A stretch of 11,491 nucleotides of DNA from Limnoglobus sp. (GCA_025353985.1 JANXNT010000701.1:1-11491), one strand, 5' to 3'; counted from the first letter of the stretch, positions 1-7,364 are shown. A program made the numbers and translations. The notes: generated from the sequence alone by a model not told the origin.

Positions 1-105
1 CATCGTCGTCGTCAGGTTCCGCGATTGACGCATGCGGGGAACGTGGCCCGCTATCATCAACGCCGAAACGCGCAAGCATCGTTTTCCCACAAAAGACGGC
101 GGCAT
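1..105. other. Left window edge, coding status undecided
   Basis: Several frames are open across this short edge. On the minus strand an ATG at 105-103 (or a second, in frame, at 33-31) begins a frame that stays open to position 1, and minus-strand promoter-like hexamers lie upstream of it. On the plus strand, two frames are open from the edge, ending in TAA at 103-105 and at 118-120, and either could be the tail of an incoming gene. No Shine-Dalgarno sequence precedes the minus ATGs, and the short peptides match no family I recognise. The segment may be the start of a leftward gene or the end of a rightward one. Confidence 0.25.
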
Positions 106-140
106 AAGTGCAAGATTTAATGCTGCGCTGTAGTGCTAGT

Positions 141-219
141 ATTATACGCCTATCCTATTTGAAGCCAGTTAATCTGTAACACTGGATCTAATTAAACCAA
201 GCATTAAACTGGTTGTCAA
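141..219 (-). promoter_or_regulatory. Tandem sigma70-like promoter elements, leftward
   Basis: In an AT-rich patch, the minus strand reads TTGACA (219-214), a 17-base spacer and TTTAAT (196-191), which is close to the sigma70 consensus. A second, perfect -10 box TATAAT lies at 146-141 but lacks a good -35. Both point left, toward the possible minus-strand start at 105, and would give leaders of roughly 30 to 80 bases. AT-rich DNA produces such boxes by chance, so this is a sequence match only. The rest of 106-273 shows no other feature. Confidence 0.35.
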
Positions 220-273
220 GCAGATACAATTCTTGAGTTTCCAGATTTCAGTACAAAACCAAACTCTTCGCTT

Positions 274-453
274 TCAAACACTGCCCTCTAAGGCAAGATT
301 TGGGAACTCTGAAACAGGACATTTCGACGTCCGTGCGATTCGGCACACCGTACGCGGTCCCCCGATAGGGATGTCGTCGCCGGAACAATAGTCGGTATCC
401 AGGCCTCCGACTCCGAGTTCGTGTGATAGTAATCGCGCAATGGTATGGCTCAT
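274..453 (-). CDS. Possible small protein, 59 aa, unknown function
   Basis: An open frame of 59 codons starts with ATG at 453-451, six bases after the manA stop codon, and ends with TGA at 276-274. The peptide begins MSHTIARLLSHELGVGGLDT, is mixed and fairly hydrophilic, has three cysteines (residues 23, 37, 45), and shows no signal peptide or membrane segment. A GAGG lies directly against the ATG, which is too close for normal initiation, so translation could depend on coupling to manA. Codon use is less GC-biased at third positions than in the neighbouring genes, which argues against it. I recognise no family. It may be a chance frame in the manA 3' region. Confidence 0.27.
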   Translation of the reverse strand: MSHTIARLLSHELGVGGLDTDYCSGDDIPIGGPRTVCRIARTSKCPVSEFPNLALEGSV

Positions 454-459
454 CCTCGA

Positions 460-1419
460 TCACCGGATGCCGCATTCCAGTAGTGTGGCGGTGCCGTGGG
501 GCGTCCAGAGCTGTTCGCCGAGGATTGCGGGCAACAGCACGGCGTCGCCTTCGTGGATTGGCTCGTTTCCGAGTGTGCCGGAGCCATGCGTGCAGACTAG
601 CACTTTGCACATTCCATGTTCGCCCACGCGAATCGGGGTGGCAGTCGTGATGCGGTGTAACGTGAAGTATTCGCACGATACCAGGCGTTCGCGCACTTCC
701 ATTTCCCGCACCGGCGCGACGGGGTCGCACGGCCCCATTGCGAAATTCGAACAAGCGAGGCCGTCGTCGAGGTGCATGTCGCGCGGCTGGCCGGTCTTGG
801 CATCGATGCGGTCCCAGTCGTATAGACGATAGGTGATATCGCTCGTTTGTTGCACTTCAAACAACATCAGATTCGCACCGATGGCATGGACGGTACCGGC
901 ACGCAGGAAGACGCAATCGCCGGGCGTCGGTACGAACTGATGCAGCGTTTGCGGCGTCGTTTTCGCGGCCATCGCTTCGCGGAACGTGGTATCGGTAGTG
1001 CCGGGGCGGAACCCTGCGTATAGCTTGCTATCCGGTTCGGCATTCAGCACCACCCAGGCTTCGGTCTTGCCGTTCTGGCCGGGTGTTTTCGCGTGGGCTT
1101 GTTCGTCGGTCGGGTGAACTTGCACCGAGAGTTCTTGTCGCGCATCGAGGAACTTCAGGAGTAGCGGAAAGCGGCCGTTGACGGGCTTCGCCGTGCCGAG
1201 AATCGCGCTGGCATCGGCGGCCAACAACGCTCGCAATGTCGTCCCTACCAATGGTCCGTTTGCCACCGTACTGAGGCTGCCATCGACGTCGGAAACGACC
1301 CAGGCTTCGCCAGTCGGCGCGGCCACCGGATCGCGGCGCAGGAACGGCCGCAATCGGTCGCCCCCCCAGATGTTTTCCTTGAATAGCGGCTCGAATTTCA
1401 GCGGGTACAGTGTACTCAT
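460..1419 (-). CDS. manA: Mannose-6-phosphate isomerase, class I
   Basis: This enzyme interconverts mannose 6-phosphate and fructose 6-phosphate, linking glycolysis to GDP-mannose and surface polysaccharide synthesis; it is cytosolic and zinc-dependent. The 319-residue product opens with the family signature PLKFEPLFKENIWGG. It carries the cupin metal ligands expected for type I enzymes: Gln100 and His102 in SVQVHP, Glu120 in KTEAW and His178 in AGTVHAIG. The length fits the short Bacillus-type subgroup (about 315 aa). I start at ATG 1419-1417, because the 57 codons of open frame upstream resemble no isomerase. There is no Shine-Dalgarno sequence before this ATG. A TATATT box ends six bases upstream, so the message could be leaderless. 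No hairpin with a T-run is seen downstream. The gene stands alone on the minus strand, apart from the possible small frame behind it. Confidence 0.93.
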   Translation of the reverse strand: MSTLYPLKFEPLFKENIWGGDRLRPFLRRDPVAAPTGEAWVVSDVDGSLSTVANGPLVGTTLRALLAADASAILGTAKPVNGRFPLLLKFLDARQELSVQVHPTDEQAHAKTPGQNGKTEAWVVLNAEPDSKLYAGFRPGTTDTTFREAMAAKTTPQTLHQFVPTPGDCVFLRAGTVHAIGANLMLFEVQQTSDITYRLYDWDRIDAKTGQPRDMHLDDGLACSNFAMGPCDPVAPVREMEVRERLVSCEYFTLHRITTATPIRVGEHGMCKVLVCTHGSGTLGNEPIHEGDAVLLPAILGEQLWTPHGTATLLECGIR

Positions 1420-1607
1420 GCAAAAAATATATCGACCGGCGCGATCTGCGTCCCGATCTGCGCGAACCTTCGCGTCGATCACCCGCTCAGTGATGGCAAC
1501 ACTTACGAAGGCGATGCCATGACACAGAATTCGAATACTTGCCAGCAGAATATCTGCGGGCCACCCGACGGATGATGTTCTCATCGGCAACGATGACGAC
1601 GCATCGA

Positions 1608-1654
1608 CCGGCGGCTGGGCCTTTCTTGTAAGGGGTCTAGCCGTCGGTTTTTTT
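1608..1654 (+). terminator. Terminator-like hairpin abutting tRNA-Asn
   Basis: CCGGCGGCTGG (1608-1618) pairs with CTAGCCGTCGG (1637-1647) over 11 positions with two G-T wobbles. Weaker pairs continue inward toward a small loop near 1625-1630. Seven T follow directly (1648-1654), the last being the first base of the tRNA. This is the textbook form of an intrinsic terminator on the plus strand, yet no plus-strand gene is visible upstream. It may end an unseen small RNA, insulate the tRNAs, or be a structure with another role. The 234-base stretch between manA and the tRNA holds nothing else I can call. Confidence 0.55.
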
Positions 1655-1725
1655 GTGGTGTGGCCGATCGGTAAGGCAGCACTTTGTTAAAGTGCCATAT
1701 GTAGGTTCGAATCCTACCGCCACAG
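1654..1725 (+). tRNA. tRNA-Asn (anticodon GTT)
   Basis: The complete cloverleaf can be drawn. The acceptor stem TGTGGTG pairs with CGCCACA (1718-1724, one G-T pair). The D stem is GCC/GGC around a nine-base loop. The anticodon stem GCACT/AGTGC encloses loop TTGTTAA with GTT at 1686-1688. The T stem GTAGG/CCTAC encloses TTCGAAT. The discriminator base is G1725. The 3' CCA is not encoded and must be added by the nucleotidyltransferase. It is 9 bases upstream of tRNA-Gln, so the two are probably one transcript. Confidence 0.95.
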
Positions 1726-1734
1726 CTTCCAAAT

Positions 1735-1805
1735 ACGGGGATCGGCTAACGGTAGGCCAGCGGTCTTTGAATCCGCCAGTGAAGGTTCGAATCCTTCTCC
1801 CCGTA
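1735..1805 (+). tRNA. tRNA-Gln (anticodon TTG)
   Basis: The acceptor stem ACGGGGA pairs with TCCCCGT (1798-1804). The D stem is GGC/GCC. The anticodon stem GCGGT/TCCGC surrounds loop CTTTGAA with TTG at 1767-1769, decoding CAA and possibly CAG. The T stem GAAGG/CCTTC encloses TTCGAAT. The base pair next to the anticodon loop is a T-T mismatch, the discriminator is A1805, and CCA is not encoded. The flanking T1734 could also pair with A1805, extending the stem by one. No clear terminator follows; only a six-base inverted repeat AGCGAC/GTCGCT (1813-1839), without a T-run, lies downstream. Confidence 0.93.
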
Positions 1806-1919
1806 CTTCACAAGCGACAACGCCAGAATTTAAGTCGCTACGGACATCGTCGCGCGAACGCATTTTTGCAATAACTCTCTCCTAACCAAATCATTCGGTG
1901 AGCCAGGAGGGTTGCGTTC

Positions 1920-3032
1920 ATGTTTGCTCTCGATGAATTACTTCGTGGCACGACGATCGAACCGCGGCCGTATCAGGCGCGGATCGTCGAGAAGGCAGTG
2001 GAGTTGTTTACGCAAAAACAACTGCGTTCGATTCTCGTGGAAAGCCCCACGGGCAGTGGCAAAACGGTGATGGGGTTGTTGATTGCGGCCGCGCTGCAAC
2101 GCGAACTCGGGCTGAAAGTCGGCTGGGTGGCGATGCGTCGGTTTTTGCTCGCGCAGGCCAAAGCAGAAGTTTCCGAACGGGGCATCCCGTTGCAGGCCGA
2201 ATTCATTTCGATGTTCGATAAAACCCCGCCCGCGAACCTCGATCTGCTCGTCGTCGATGAAGCCCAACACGATGCGGCGGGCAGTATGGCGCACCTGCAC
2301 AACGTCATCCGCCCGCGTTACATTCTCGGCTTGTCTGCCACGCCGTTTCGTGCGGACAAAGTGAAACTCTGCTTCGATACTAGCATCCGCGATGCCGGGA
2401 TTCGCACGCTGATCGAAGACGGTTACCTCAGCCAATATCGGCACTTCACCATCCCGGATTACTCGCCCGAATCGGTGGCGGATTGTTACATCCACGATCG
2501 TGCGAGGTGGGGCAAAACGGTCTTCTACTTCCACACGATTCCGCAATGCAAACGTGCCGCGGATCGACTGATCGCAGCGGGTGTACGCGTGGAAATCATC
2601 AGCGCGAACGGCGACCGCGAAGCGCAACTCGACAAGTTCGAACATGGGGAAGTCGATTGCCTCGTGAACTGCATCGTGCTCGCGGAGGGCTTCGATTGCC
2701 CGAGCTTACAGACAGTGTTTTGCCGCCCGAGCGCGAAGTCGATCACGGTGCAGATGTGCGGTCGGGTTTTGCGAAAGCACGCGGATGTGCCCGTGAAAAA
2801 CATCGTGCAATGCCAGAAGACACGTTGGCCGTTCGTGCGAACCGCCGCCCCGACGCTGCAATACGTCTGGGCCGAAACCGAATGGCGGACGCTGCAAATC
2901 AACCCGCGAATCCAGCAAGTCGCGCAGTCCACGATGCGAGCACTGGCGCGAACGCCCGTGGACTTGCCGGAGTATCTGAAGAAACGCCAAACGACACCGA
3001 CGCAGCACTGGAGTACTGCGGTCCAAGAGTAA
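1920..3032 (+). CDS. SF2 DEAD/DEAH-type helicase, compact
   Basis: A 370-residue superfamily 2 helicase or translocase that would use ATP hydrolysis to act on DNA or RNA. The N-terminal RPYQ (about 16-19) resembles the Q-motif region. Walker A is SPTGSGKT (42-49), motif II is DEAQ (113-116), and motif III is SAT (139-141). The second RecA-like lobe carries the motif V region LAEGFDCPS (254-262) and motif VI QMCGRVLR (278-285). It resembles the ERCC3/SSL2-like and type III restriction helicase branch (COG1061) but has no nuclease or other accessory domain, only about 80 residues after motif VI. The start is supported by AGGAGG at 1905-1910, nine bases before the ATG. The DUF932 gene follows after 33 bases, suggesting an operon. 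The substrate is unknown; comparable compact helicases occur in phages, plasmids and their relics. Confidence 0.88.
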   Translation: MFALDELLRGTTIEPRPYQARIVEKAVELFTQKQLRSILVESPTGSGKTVMGLLIAAALQRELGLKVGWVAMRRFLLAQAKAEVSERGIPLQAEFISMFDKTPPANLDLLVVDEAQHDAAGSMAHLHNVIRPRYILGLSATPFRADKVKLCFDTSIRDAGIRTLIEDGYLSQYRHFTIPDYSPESVADCYIHDRARWGKTVFYFHTIPQCKRAADRLIAAGVRVEIISANGDREAQLDKFEHGEVDCLVNCIVLAEGFDCPSLQTVFCRPSAKSITVQMCGRVLRKHADVPVKNIVQCQKTRWPFVRTAAPTLQYVWAETEWRTLQINPRIQQVAQSTMRALARTPVDLPEYLKKRQTTPTQHWSTAVQE

Positions 3033-3065
3033 CCCGTTTTCATCACCCTGTCAGGAGAGACGATC

Positions 3066-4214
3066 ATGACGACGACATTCGATTACGGCATCTGCCAACT
3101 GCGCGACTTGCAGGTTCCGGTTGGACACGACAACACGGACAAACCGAGCGCTGCCAACCACACCGACGACTTGCTCATGCACGGTCAGCCCGTGAAAACG
3201 AGTCGCCGTTTCTGGCATAGCTTGCAGGTGCGTTTCGGCTTCACCTCGAATATCTTTCGCTATTTTTCGCACGCGGAAGTCTTTCAGCGAATCAGCACGA
3301 AAGCGCCCGACGACAAAATCCGCTGGTGCCTCGAACGCAACACCGAAACGAACTCGACCCGCTTGATGGCGGTATCGAATCCGAAGACGGCGGTCATCCC
3401 GCACGACGAACTCGAGAACTTGCTGAACCGTCATCGGGCGAAGGAAACGCTGTATCACGAAGGCGTCGTGCGGAGTTGCCACACGCCGCGACATGCGACG
3501 CCGTTCACGATTTCCGGCGATGGTTTCGAAGCGCAATACGTGATCGAAACGCCGATCGATGGTTTCGGTAAGCCTTCAATTTATCTCGCGATGTTGCGAC
3601 AGATTTGCAGCAACGGGGCCGTGGCGATGACGCCAGCATTCCGCAGTGAAATCAACCTGGGGCGAGGCGGCGCGAACGCGACGTTCGGCCTCGTTCGCGC
3701 GCTCGAAGGCTTCAACAACGAAGAAGGTTTCATGGCACTTCGCCAACGCTTCGAGTCGTCGACGCGGTCGTGGGCTTCGGTCAACGAAGTCACGCGGTTC
3801 GGCCGATTGCTCGTGGGGATGGTGAACGCGAAGGAAGTGCCCGGCCGATTGGTAGCACCGAAAATTAAGGGCAGCGACGGCGCTTCGCTAATGGATGGCT
3901 CGCCGATGATGCACGCCTTCAGCAAGATGGCGGGCGACTTAACGAGCATCTACGGGTTGGCCAACATGGACGCACTCAGCGCCAAACGGCAACGCACCCT
4001 GCCCTCCGCCTGTCGCGTTTACGACCTGCTCAATTTCGCGAGCGAAGTCGCAACGCACCACGCAAAACCGGCCGGTGGCAAGCGCATTCAGGGCTTCATC
4101 GGCGAACTCGTGAGCGGCGAGTACGACCTCGAAAATACCGTCGATCAGTTCGCCGACTGGAAGGATTTCTTTTTGGGCGACAGTTCGAAATCAACCGGCA
4201 AACGCAAACGATAA
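3066..4214 (+). CDS. DUF932-family phage/plasmid-type protein
   Basis: The 382-residue product looks like a DUF932 family member, a group known from phages, plasmids and chromosomal islands and without an established function. The most characteristic part is the centre, about residues 140-190, with FTISGDGFEAQYVIETP followed by the cysteine motif RQICSNG. No signal peptide or membrane segment is seen, so it should be cytosolic. The C-terminal tail is basic (KRKR). AGGAG at about 3053-3057 sits a normal distance before the ATG. It lies directly behind the helicase gene in the same orientation and ends just before a strong palindrome, so the two probably form one transcription unit. Its role is unknown; the pairing suggests nucleic-acid metabolism. 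The family call is from memory of motif patterns, not from a search. Confidence 0.75.
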   Translation: MTTTFDYGICQLRDLQVPVGHDNTDKPSAANHTDDLLMHGQPVKTSRRFWHSLQVRFGFTSNIFRYFSHAEVFQRISTKAPDDKIRWCLERNTETNSTRLMAVSNPKTAVIPHDELENLLNRHRAKETLYHEGVVRSCHTPRHATPFTISGDGFEAQYVIETPIDGFGKPSIYLAMLRQICSNGAVAMTPAFRSEINLGRGGANATFGLVRALEGFNNEEGFMALRQRFESSTRSWASVNEVTRFGRLLVGMVNAKEVPGRLVAPKIKGSDGASLMDGSPMMHAFSKMAGDLTSIYGLANMDALSAKRQRTLPSACRVYDLLNFASEVATHHAKPAGGKRIQGFIGELVSGEYDLENTVDQFADWKDFFLGDSSKSTGKRKR

Positions 4215-4219
4215 TTCGA

Positions 4220-4268
4220 TTAGCCGCGCCCCGCGCTTCGCTACGCAAAGCCTACGCGGCGCGGCTAA
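4220..4268. terminator. Large palindrome after the DUF932 gene
   Basis: TTAGCCGCGCC (4220-4230) is the exact reverse complement of GGCGCGGCTAA (4258-4268). The 27 bases between them can form a further small helix (GCTT 4235-4238 with AAGC 4248-4251). It begins six bases after the DUF932 stop and is followed by the weakly T-rich ACTTAGATTTT. The likely role is transcription termination or transcript-end protection. It could equally be a copy of a dispersed intergenic palindromic repeat; no second copy is in this window. Confidence 0.55.
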
Positions 4269-4321
4269 ACTTAGATTTTGAACCATTCGCCTGAATAATC
4301 GCGGTTTGGGGCAGATTCGTT

Positions 4322-4382
4322 ACGATTTGTGAAATCGTTGCGATTTTTTCGCTAATACCATCTCCCCGAAATCGACATTTCG
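4322..4382. promoter_or_regulatory. Cluster of CGATTT/AAATCG palindromes
   Basis: Upstream of the kinase gene, ACGATTT (4322-4328) and AAATCGT (4332-4338) form a perfect palindrome around GTG. A further CGATTT lies at 4341-4346 and AAATCG at 4369-4374. The last one overlaps a second perfect palindrome, CGAAAT-CGAC-ATTTCG (4367-4382). The first three hexamers start exactly nine bases apart (4323, 4332, 4341). This arrangement could be an operator for a dimeric regulator or a set of small RNA hairpins. No convincing -35/-10 pair was found in the 231-base spacer. The evidence is pattern only. Confidence 0.3.
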
Positions 4383-4445
4383 TGCAAATATTACAAAACC
4401 GCTCGGTGGTCGCGAAACGTGACGCCTTCGGTTTGGATACCACGA

Positions 4446-7364
4446 ATGGCGACACCGACTTCGACGAGCGATTTTTTGATTCTCCTCCGTAGCAGCAAGC
4501 TACTCGCGGAGGATTCGCTGGATCGTTACCTCATCAGTCTGGAAAATCTCGACTCGATGACGGCAATCAAGCTCGCCCGAAAGATGCTACAAGACGGTTT
4601 ACTCACGTCGTTTCAAGCGGATCACCTGCTGAAGGGGCGATACAAAAACTTTTTCATCGGAAAGTACAAAGTCCTTCGTCCGCTTGGCTCTGGTGGGATG
4701 AGCCAAGTGTTTCTGTGCGAGCATGTTGTGATGCGGCACTGGGTGGCACTGAAATTGTTGCACGTCAGCGAAGGGGACGACCCGAGCGCGATCTCGCGAT
4801 TCGTTAGGGAAGCGCGTGCGGCAGCTTCGGTCAACCACCCGAACGTCGTTCGCGCACACGATTTCGATCAAGCCGAGGGGAAGTATCACTACATCGTGAT
4901 GGACTACGTCGACGGGGTAAACCTGCACGATTTAGTGAAGAAACTGGGTCCGTTACCTCCCGAGCAAGCGGCGAACTACATCTCGCAAACGGCCAGCGGA
5001 TTGCAGCACATTTCCGATTGCGGGTTGATTCACCGCGACTTGAAACCGAGTAACCTGTTGCTCGACCGTGCGGGTGTGATTCGCATTCTCGACCTCGGAC
5101 TGGTCCGCTTTGCTCAAGAAAGTGGCGACGATAACATTACGCGAAATCTCGGTGGGCACACGATCATCGGCACGGCGGATTATTTGGCTCCCGAGCAAGC
5201 ACTCCAGTCGGAATCGATCGACATTCGTGCAGACATTTACAGCCTCGGCGCAACGTTTTACTTTTTGCTCACGGGTCGCGCACCGTTCGACGACCGGACG
5301 ATCGCGCAAAAACTCCTCGGCCACCAATTCCAGAACCCCGATACGCCGGAAAATGTTCCCGAACCGATCTTGGAAGTCTTGCGGACAATGATGCGGAAAT
5401 CGCCCGAAGACCGGTACACGCACCCCGAAGATGTGGTCGAAGCGTTGGCCCCATTTCTGCCGGAGACGATGACATTACCGAGCGATGACTTTTTCCCGAC
5501 GATGTCGATCACCGGCAACGGCCCGTCGACCGGTGGGCCGCGCAGCCAGGGGCCGAAACCGAGTTCGCGAATCCAACTGGACAGCAACGTATTGATCAAC
5601 TCTCGAGCGAGGTCGCAAACGCAACGAAGCGGACGCATGGCCGCGCCGCCATTGCCAGATGACACGCTCCCAGAACGAATCGACAAGAAAAAATGGATAC
5701 TGCTCGGCGTGGCCGCGATGACTTTTACCGTGATTGCGGCTGTGTTAGTTGCGGTGTTCGCCAATCCGTTCTCGGCTCCGAAGGTCGTTGAAACTAAGCC
5801 GGAAGCGACTCAACCCACGCTAGTCACCGCTACGCCCACCGTACCCGTTCCAGTAGGGAGTTTGGTCGTCGGTGCGTCGGCCCAGTACGCGACGGTTCGC
5901 GATGCCCTCGCGGTAGCAAAGTCTGGCGACCGAATCGTGATTGTCGCCAAGGATCACACAGAGTCGCTGGAACTGACACGTATTCCCGCAAACGTGACGA
6001 TCCAAGGCTGGCCGGAAAACGCGCCGATTCGCTGGCATTCCACATCGGCCGACAAACCGGCGATGCGCATCGAGAACGCAGAGAGGCTTACCGTCTCGCA
6101 CATCGCTTTCATCGGGGAATCGGGGACAGCAGTCGAGTTGAAGGGCCAAGTCGCTGGGTTTCGCTTCGCCAATTCGAGTATCGAAGGGTTCCGCACGGCA
6201 CTCCGTTTGGATAACTGCGAAGCGAACGCGGCCAACCCGATTTTCTTGAACAAGCTGCGATTCCTGGCTGCGAAAGAGGCACAAGGTATCGTGTTGCTCG
6301 CTTCAGCGAAGCACATTCGCGTCGATGAGTGTCGTTGGGAAGGGCCGTTCGCACCGGCCATCGAACTCGGTGGCGAACTCCTCGATGTGGCGATTACCGC
6401 GAACCGCTTTTCGGGTGCGAATCAGGCGATTGTCTACGCAAAAGATGCATCGAAGTCCCCTGTTCGCATTCGCAATAATGCCTTCGCAGCCTGCCAAGTC
6501 GGCGTGATGTTCGATTCACTCCCGATCAATCCGGCGACCTTCGAGATTGCGAACAACTTGTTCTTCAAGATGAACACGATCGCGAAATATGCCGGTTTGG
6601 AAGCCCGACCGACGGGGCGAGCCGGCGCGGTTTGGCTCTGGCACGATGAAGGCCGCGATCCACAATCTGAAACCAACATACCGGCTTGTACGCGGCACTT
6701 TCGGCGGACGTTCGACTTGAAGCACATTCCACCCGGCGAAGTGACGCTCGATGTCGGCTGCGTGACGGCGTTCAAAGTCTGGCTCAACGGCACGCTCGTC
6801 GGTGAGAGCACGCCGAAGTTCTTCACACGGCGCGTCTTCGCATTTCCCGTCCGCGCGTTGCTGAAGTCTGGCAAAAACACGATTGCCGTCGAAGCGAACC
6901 ACACGCTCGACCCGATCAACCCGGGCTTCGCAGTCGCAGCGGGGTTGACAGTGCGTCTAGGTAGTACTGTGTCGATTGTTGCGACCGATGCGAATTGGAA
7001 ATCGACAGAAACGGTAACCGGCGATTGGCAGACCGCGGCGTTCGACGATTCGAAATGGAAAGCGGCGAAGGTCTGGGAAAAGCAAGGTTACGTCTTCCCC
7101 TGGACGAGTGCGGTTTGGGATTCGGTCGTGAGCGGGCAATTGCAGGTATCGAGCGGTGCGGGACTGAATGCGAACGGAAATGTGCGCGATTACACATCGA
7201 CGGACGGATTTCCTTTGCTAAACTGCATGCGTGGTTTCATCCCGAAGTTAGCCGGTGACGACCCGGCGGACGATGCCACGTTCCTGCGTACGCCTCGGCC
7301 AATACGGTCGCTGCAAACCGCAGGAGAAAACGGTCAACCCGTCGGTGTGCCCGCCGAACGATGA
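4446..7364 (+). CDS. Transmembrane Ser/Thr kinase with beta-helix ectodomain
   Basis: A 972-residue Hanks-type protein kinase. A helical leader (1-70) precedes the kinase domain (about 74-338). The domain shows the glycine loop GSGGMSQV (81-88), Lys103 in VALK, Glu122, HRDLKPSN (196-203, catalytic Asp198), DLG in place of DFG (216-218), and APE (248-250), so it should be active. A polar linker (340-412) leads to one membrane helix (about 416-438). Outside the membrane lie a proline-rich stretch, a beta-helix-like region (about 471-715) and a galactose-binding or jelly-roll-like part (about 729-890, with RHFRRTFDL and VWLNG). The C-terminal tail ends GQPVGVPAER. I chose ATG 4446 over an in-frame GTG at 4419, because MATPTSTSDFL fits relatives; neither has a clear Shine-Dalgarno. 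The FAD oxidoreductase gene follows 31 bases later. The ectodomain may sense or bind glycans, but its ligand is unknown. Confidence 0.88.
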   Translation: MATPTSTSDFLILLRSSKLLAEDSLDRYLISLENLDSMTAIKLARKMLQDGLLTSFQADHLLKGRYKNFFIGKYKVLRPLGSGGMSQVFLCEHVVMRHWVALKLLHVSEGDDPSAISRFVREARAAASVNHPNVVRAHDFDQAEGKYHYIVMDYVDGVNLHDLVKKLGPLPPEQAANYISQTASGLQHISDCGLIHRDLKPSNLLLDRAGVIRILDLGLVRFAQESGDDNITRNLGGHTIIGTADYLAPEQALQSESIDIRADIYSLGATFYFLLTGRAPFDDRTIAQKLLGHQFQNPDTPENVPEPILEVLRTMMRKSPEDRYTHPEDVVEALAPFLPETMTLPSDDFFPTMSITGNGPSTGGPRSQGPKPSSRIQLDSNVLINSRARSQTQRSGRMAAPPLPDDTLPERIDKKKWILLGVAAMTFTVIAAVLVAVFANPFSAPKVVETKPEATQPTLVTATPTVPVPVGSLVVGASAQYATVRDALAVAKSGDRIVIVAKDHTESLELTRIPANVTIQGWPENAPIRWHSTSADKPAMRIENAERLTVSHIAFIGESGTAVELKGQVAGFRFANSSIEGFRTALRLDNCEANAANPIFLNKLRFLAAKEAQGIVLLASAKHIRVDECRWEGPFAPAIELGGELLDVAITANRFSGANQAIVYAKDASKSPVRIRNNAFAACQVGVMFDSLPINPATFEIANNLFFKMNTIAKYAGLEARPTGRAGAVWLWHDEGRDPQSETNIPACTRHFRRTFDLKHIPPGEVTLDVGCVTAFKVWLNGTLVGESTPKFFTRRVFAFPVRALLKSGKNTIAVEANHTLDPINPGFAVAAGLTVRLGSTVSIVATDANWKSTETVTGDWQTAAFDDSKWKAAKVWEKQGYVFPWTSAVWDSVVSGQLQVSSGAGLNANGNVRDYTSTDGFPLLNCMRGFIPKLAGDDPADDATFLRTPRPIRSLQTAGENGQPVGVPAER

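Noticed and set aside
248..754. Minus-strand 168-codon frame overlapping the manA 3' end
   Set aside because: It is very arginine-rich, as expected from an out-of-frame reading of GC-rich coding DNA, and its first two thirds lie inside the well-supported manA gene.
1420..1590. 57-codon N-terminal extension of manA
   Set aside because: The isomerase signature begins right at ATG 1419. The extension resembles no isomerase and would make the protein longer than its subgroup.
1653..1874. Plus-strand 73-codon frame across the tRNAs
   Set aside because: It is a by-product of the two tRNA genes, which form complete cloverleaves.
4361..4368. TCTCCCCG, matching eight bases of the tRNA-Gln 3' end (1796-1803), as an att site for a helicase/DUF932 element
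   Set aside because: The match is only eight bases and does not extend either way, so chance is a sufficient explanation. There is also no integrase gene in the interval.
4252..4455. Minus-strand 67-codon frame with a CNICTKC cysteine cluster
   Set aside because: It lies across the palindromes of the spacer and the kinase start, has no ribosome site, and its tail is made by the palindrome. It is most likely a chance frame.
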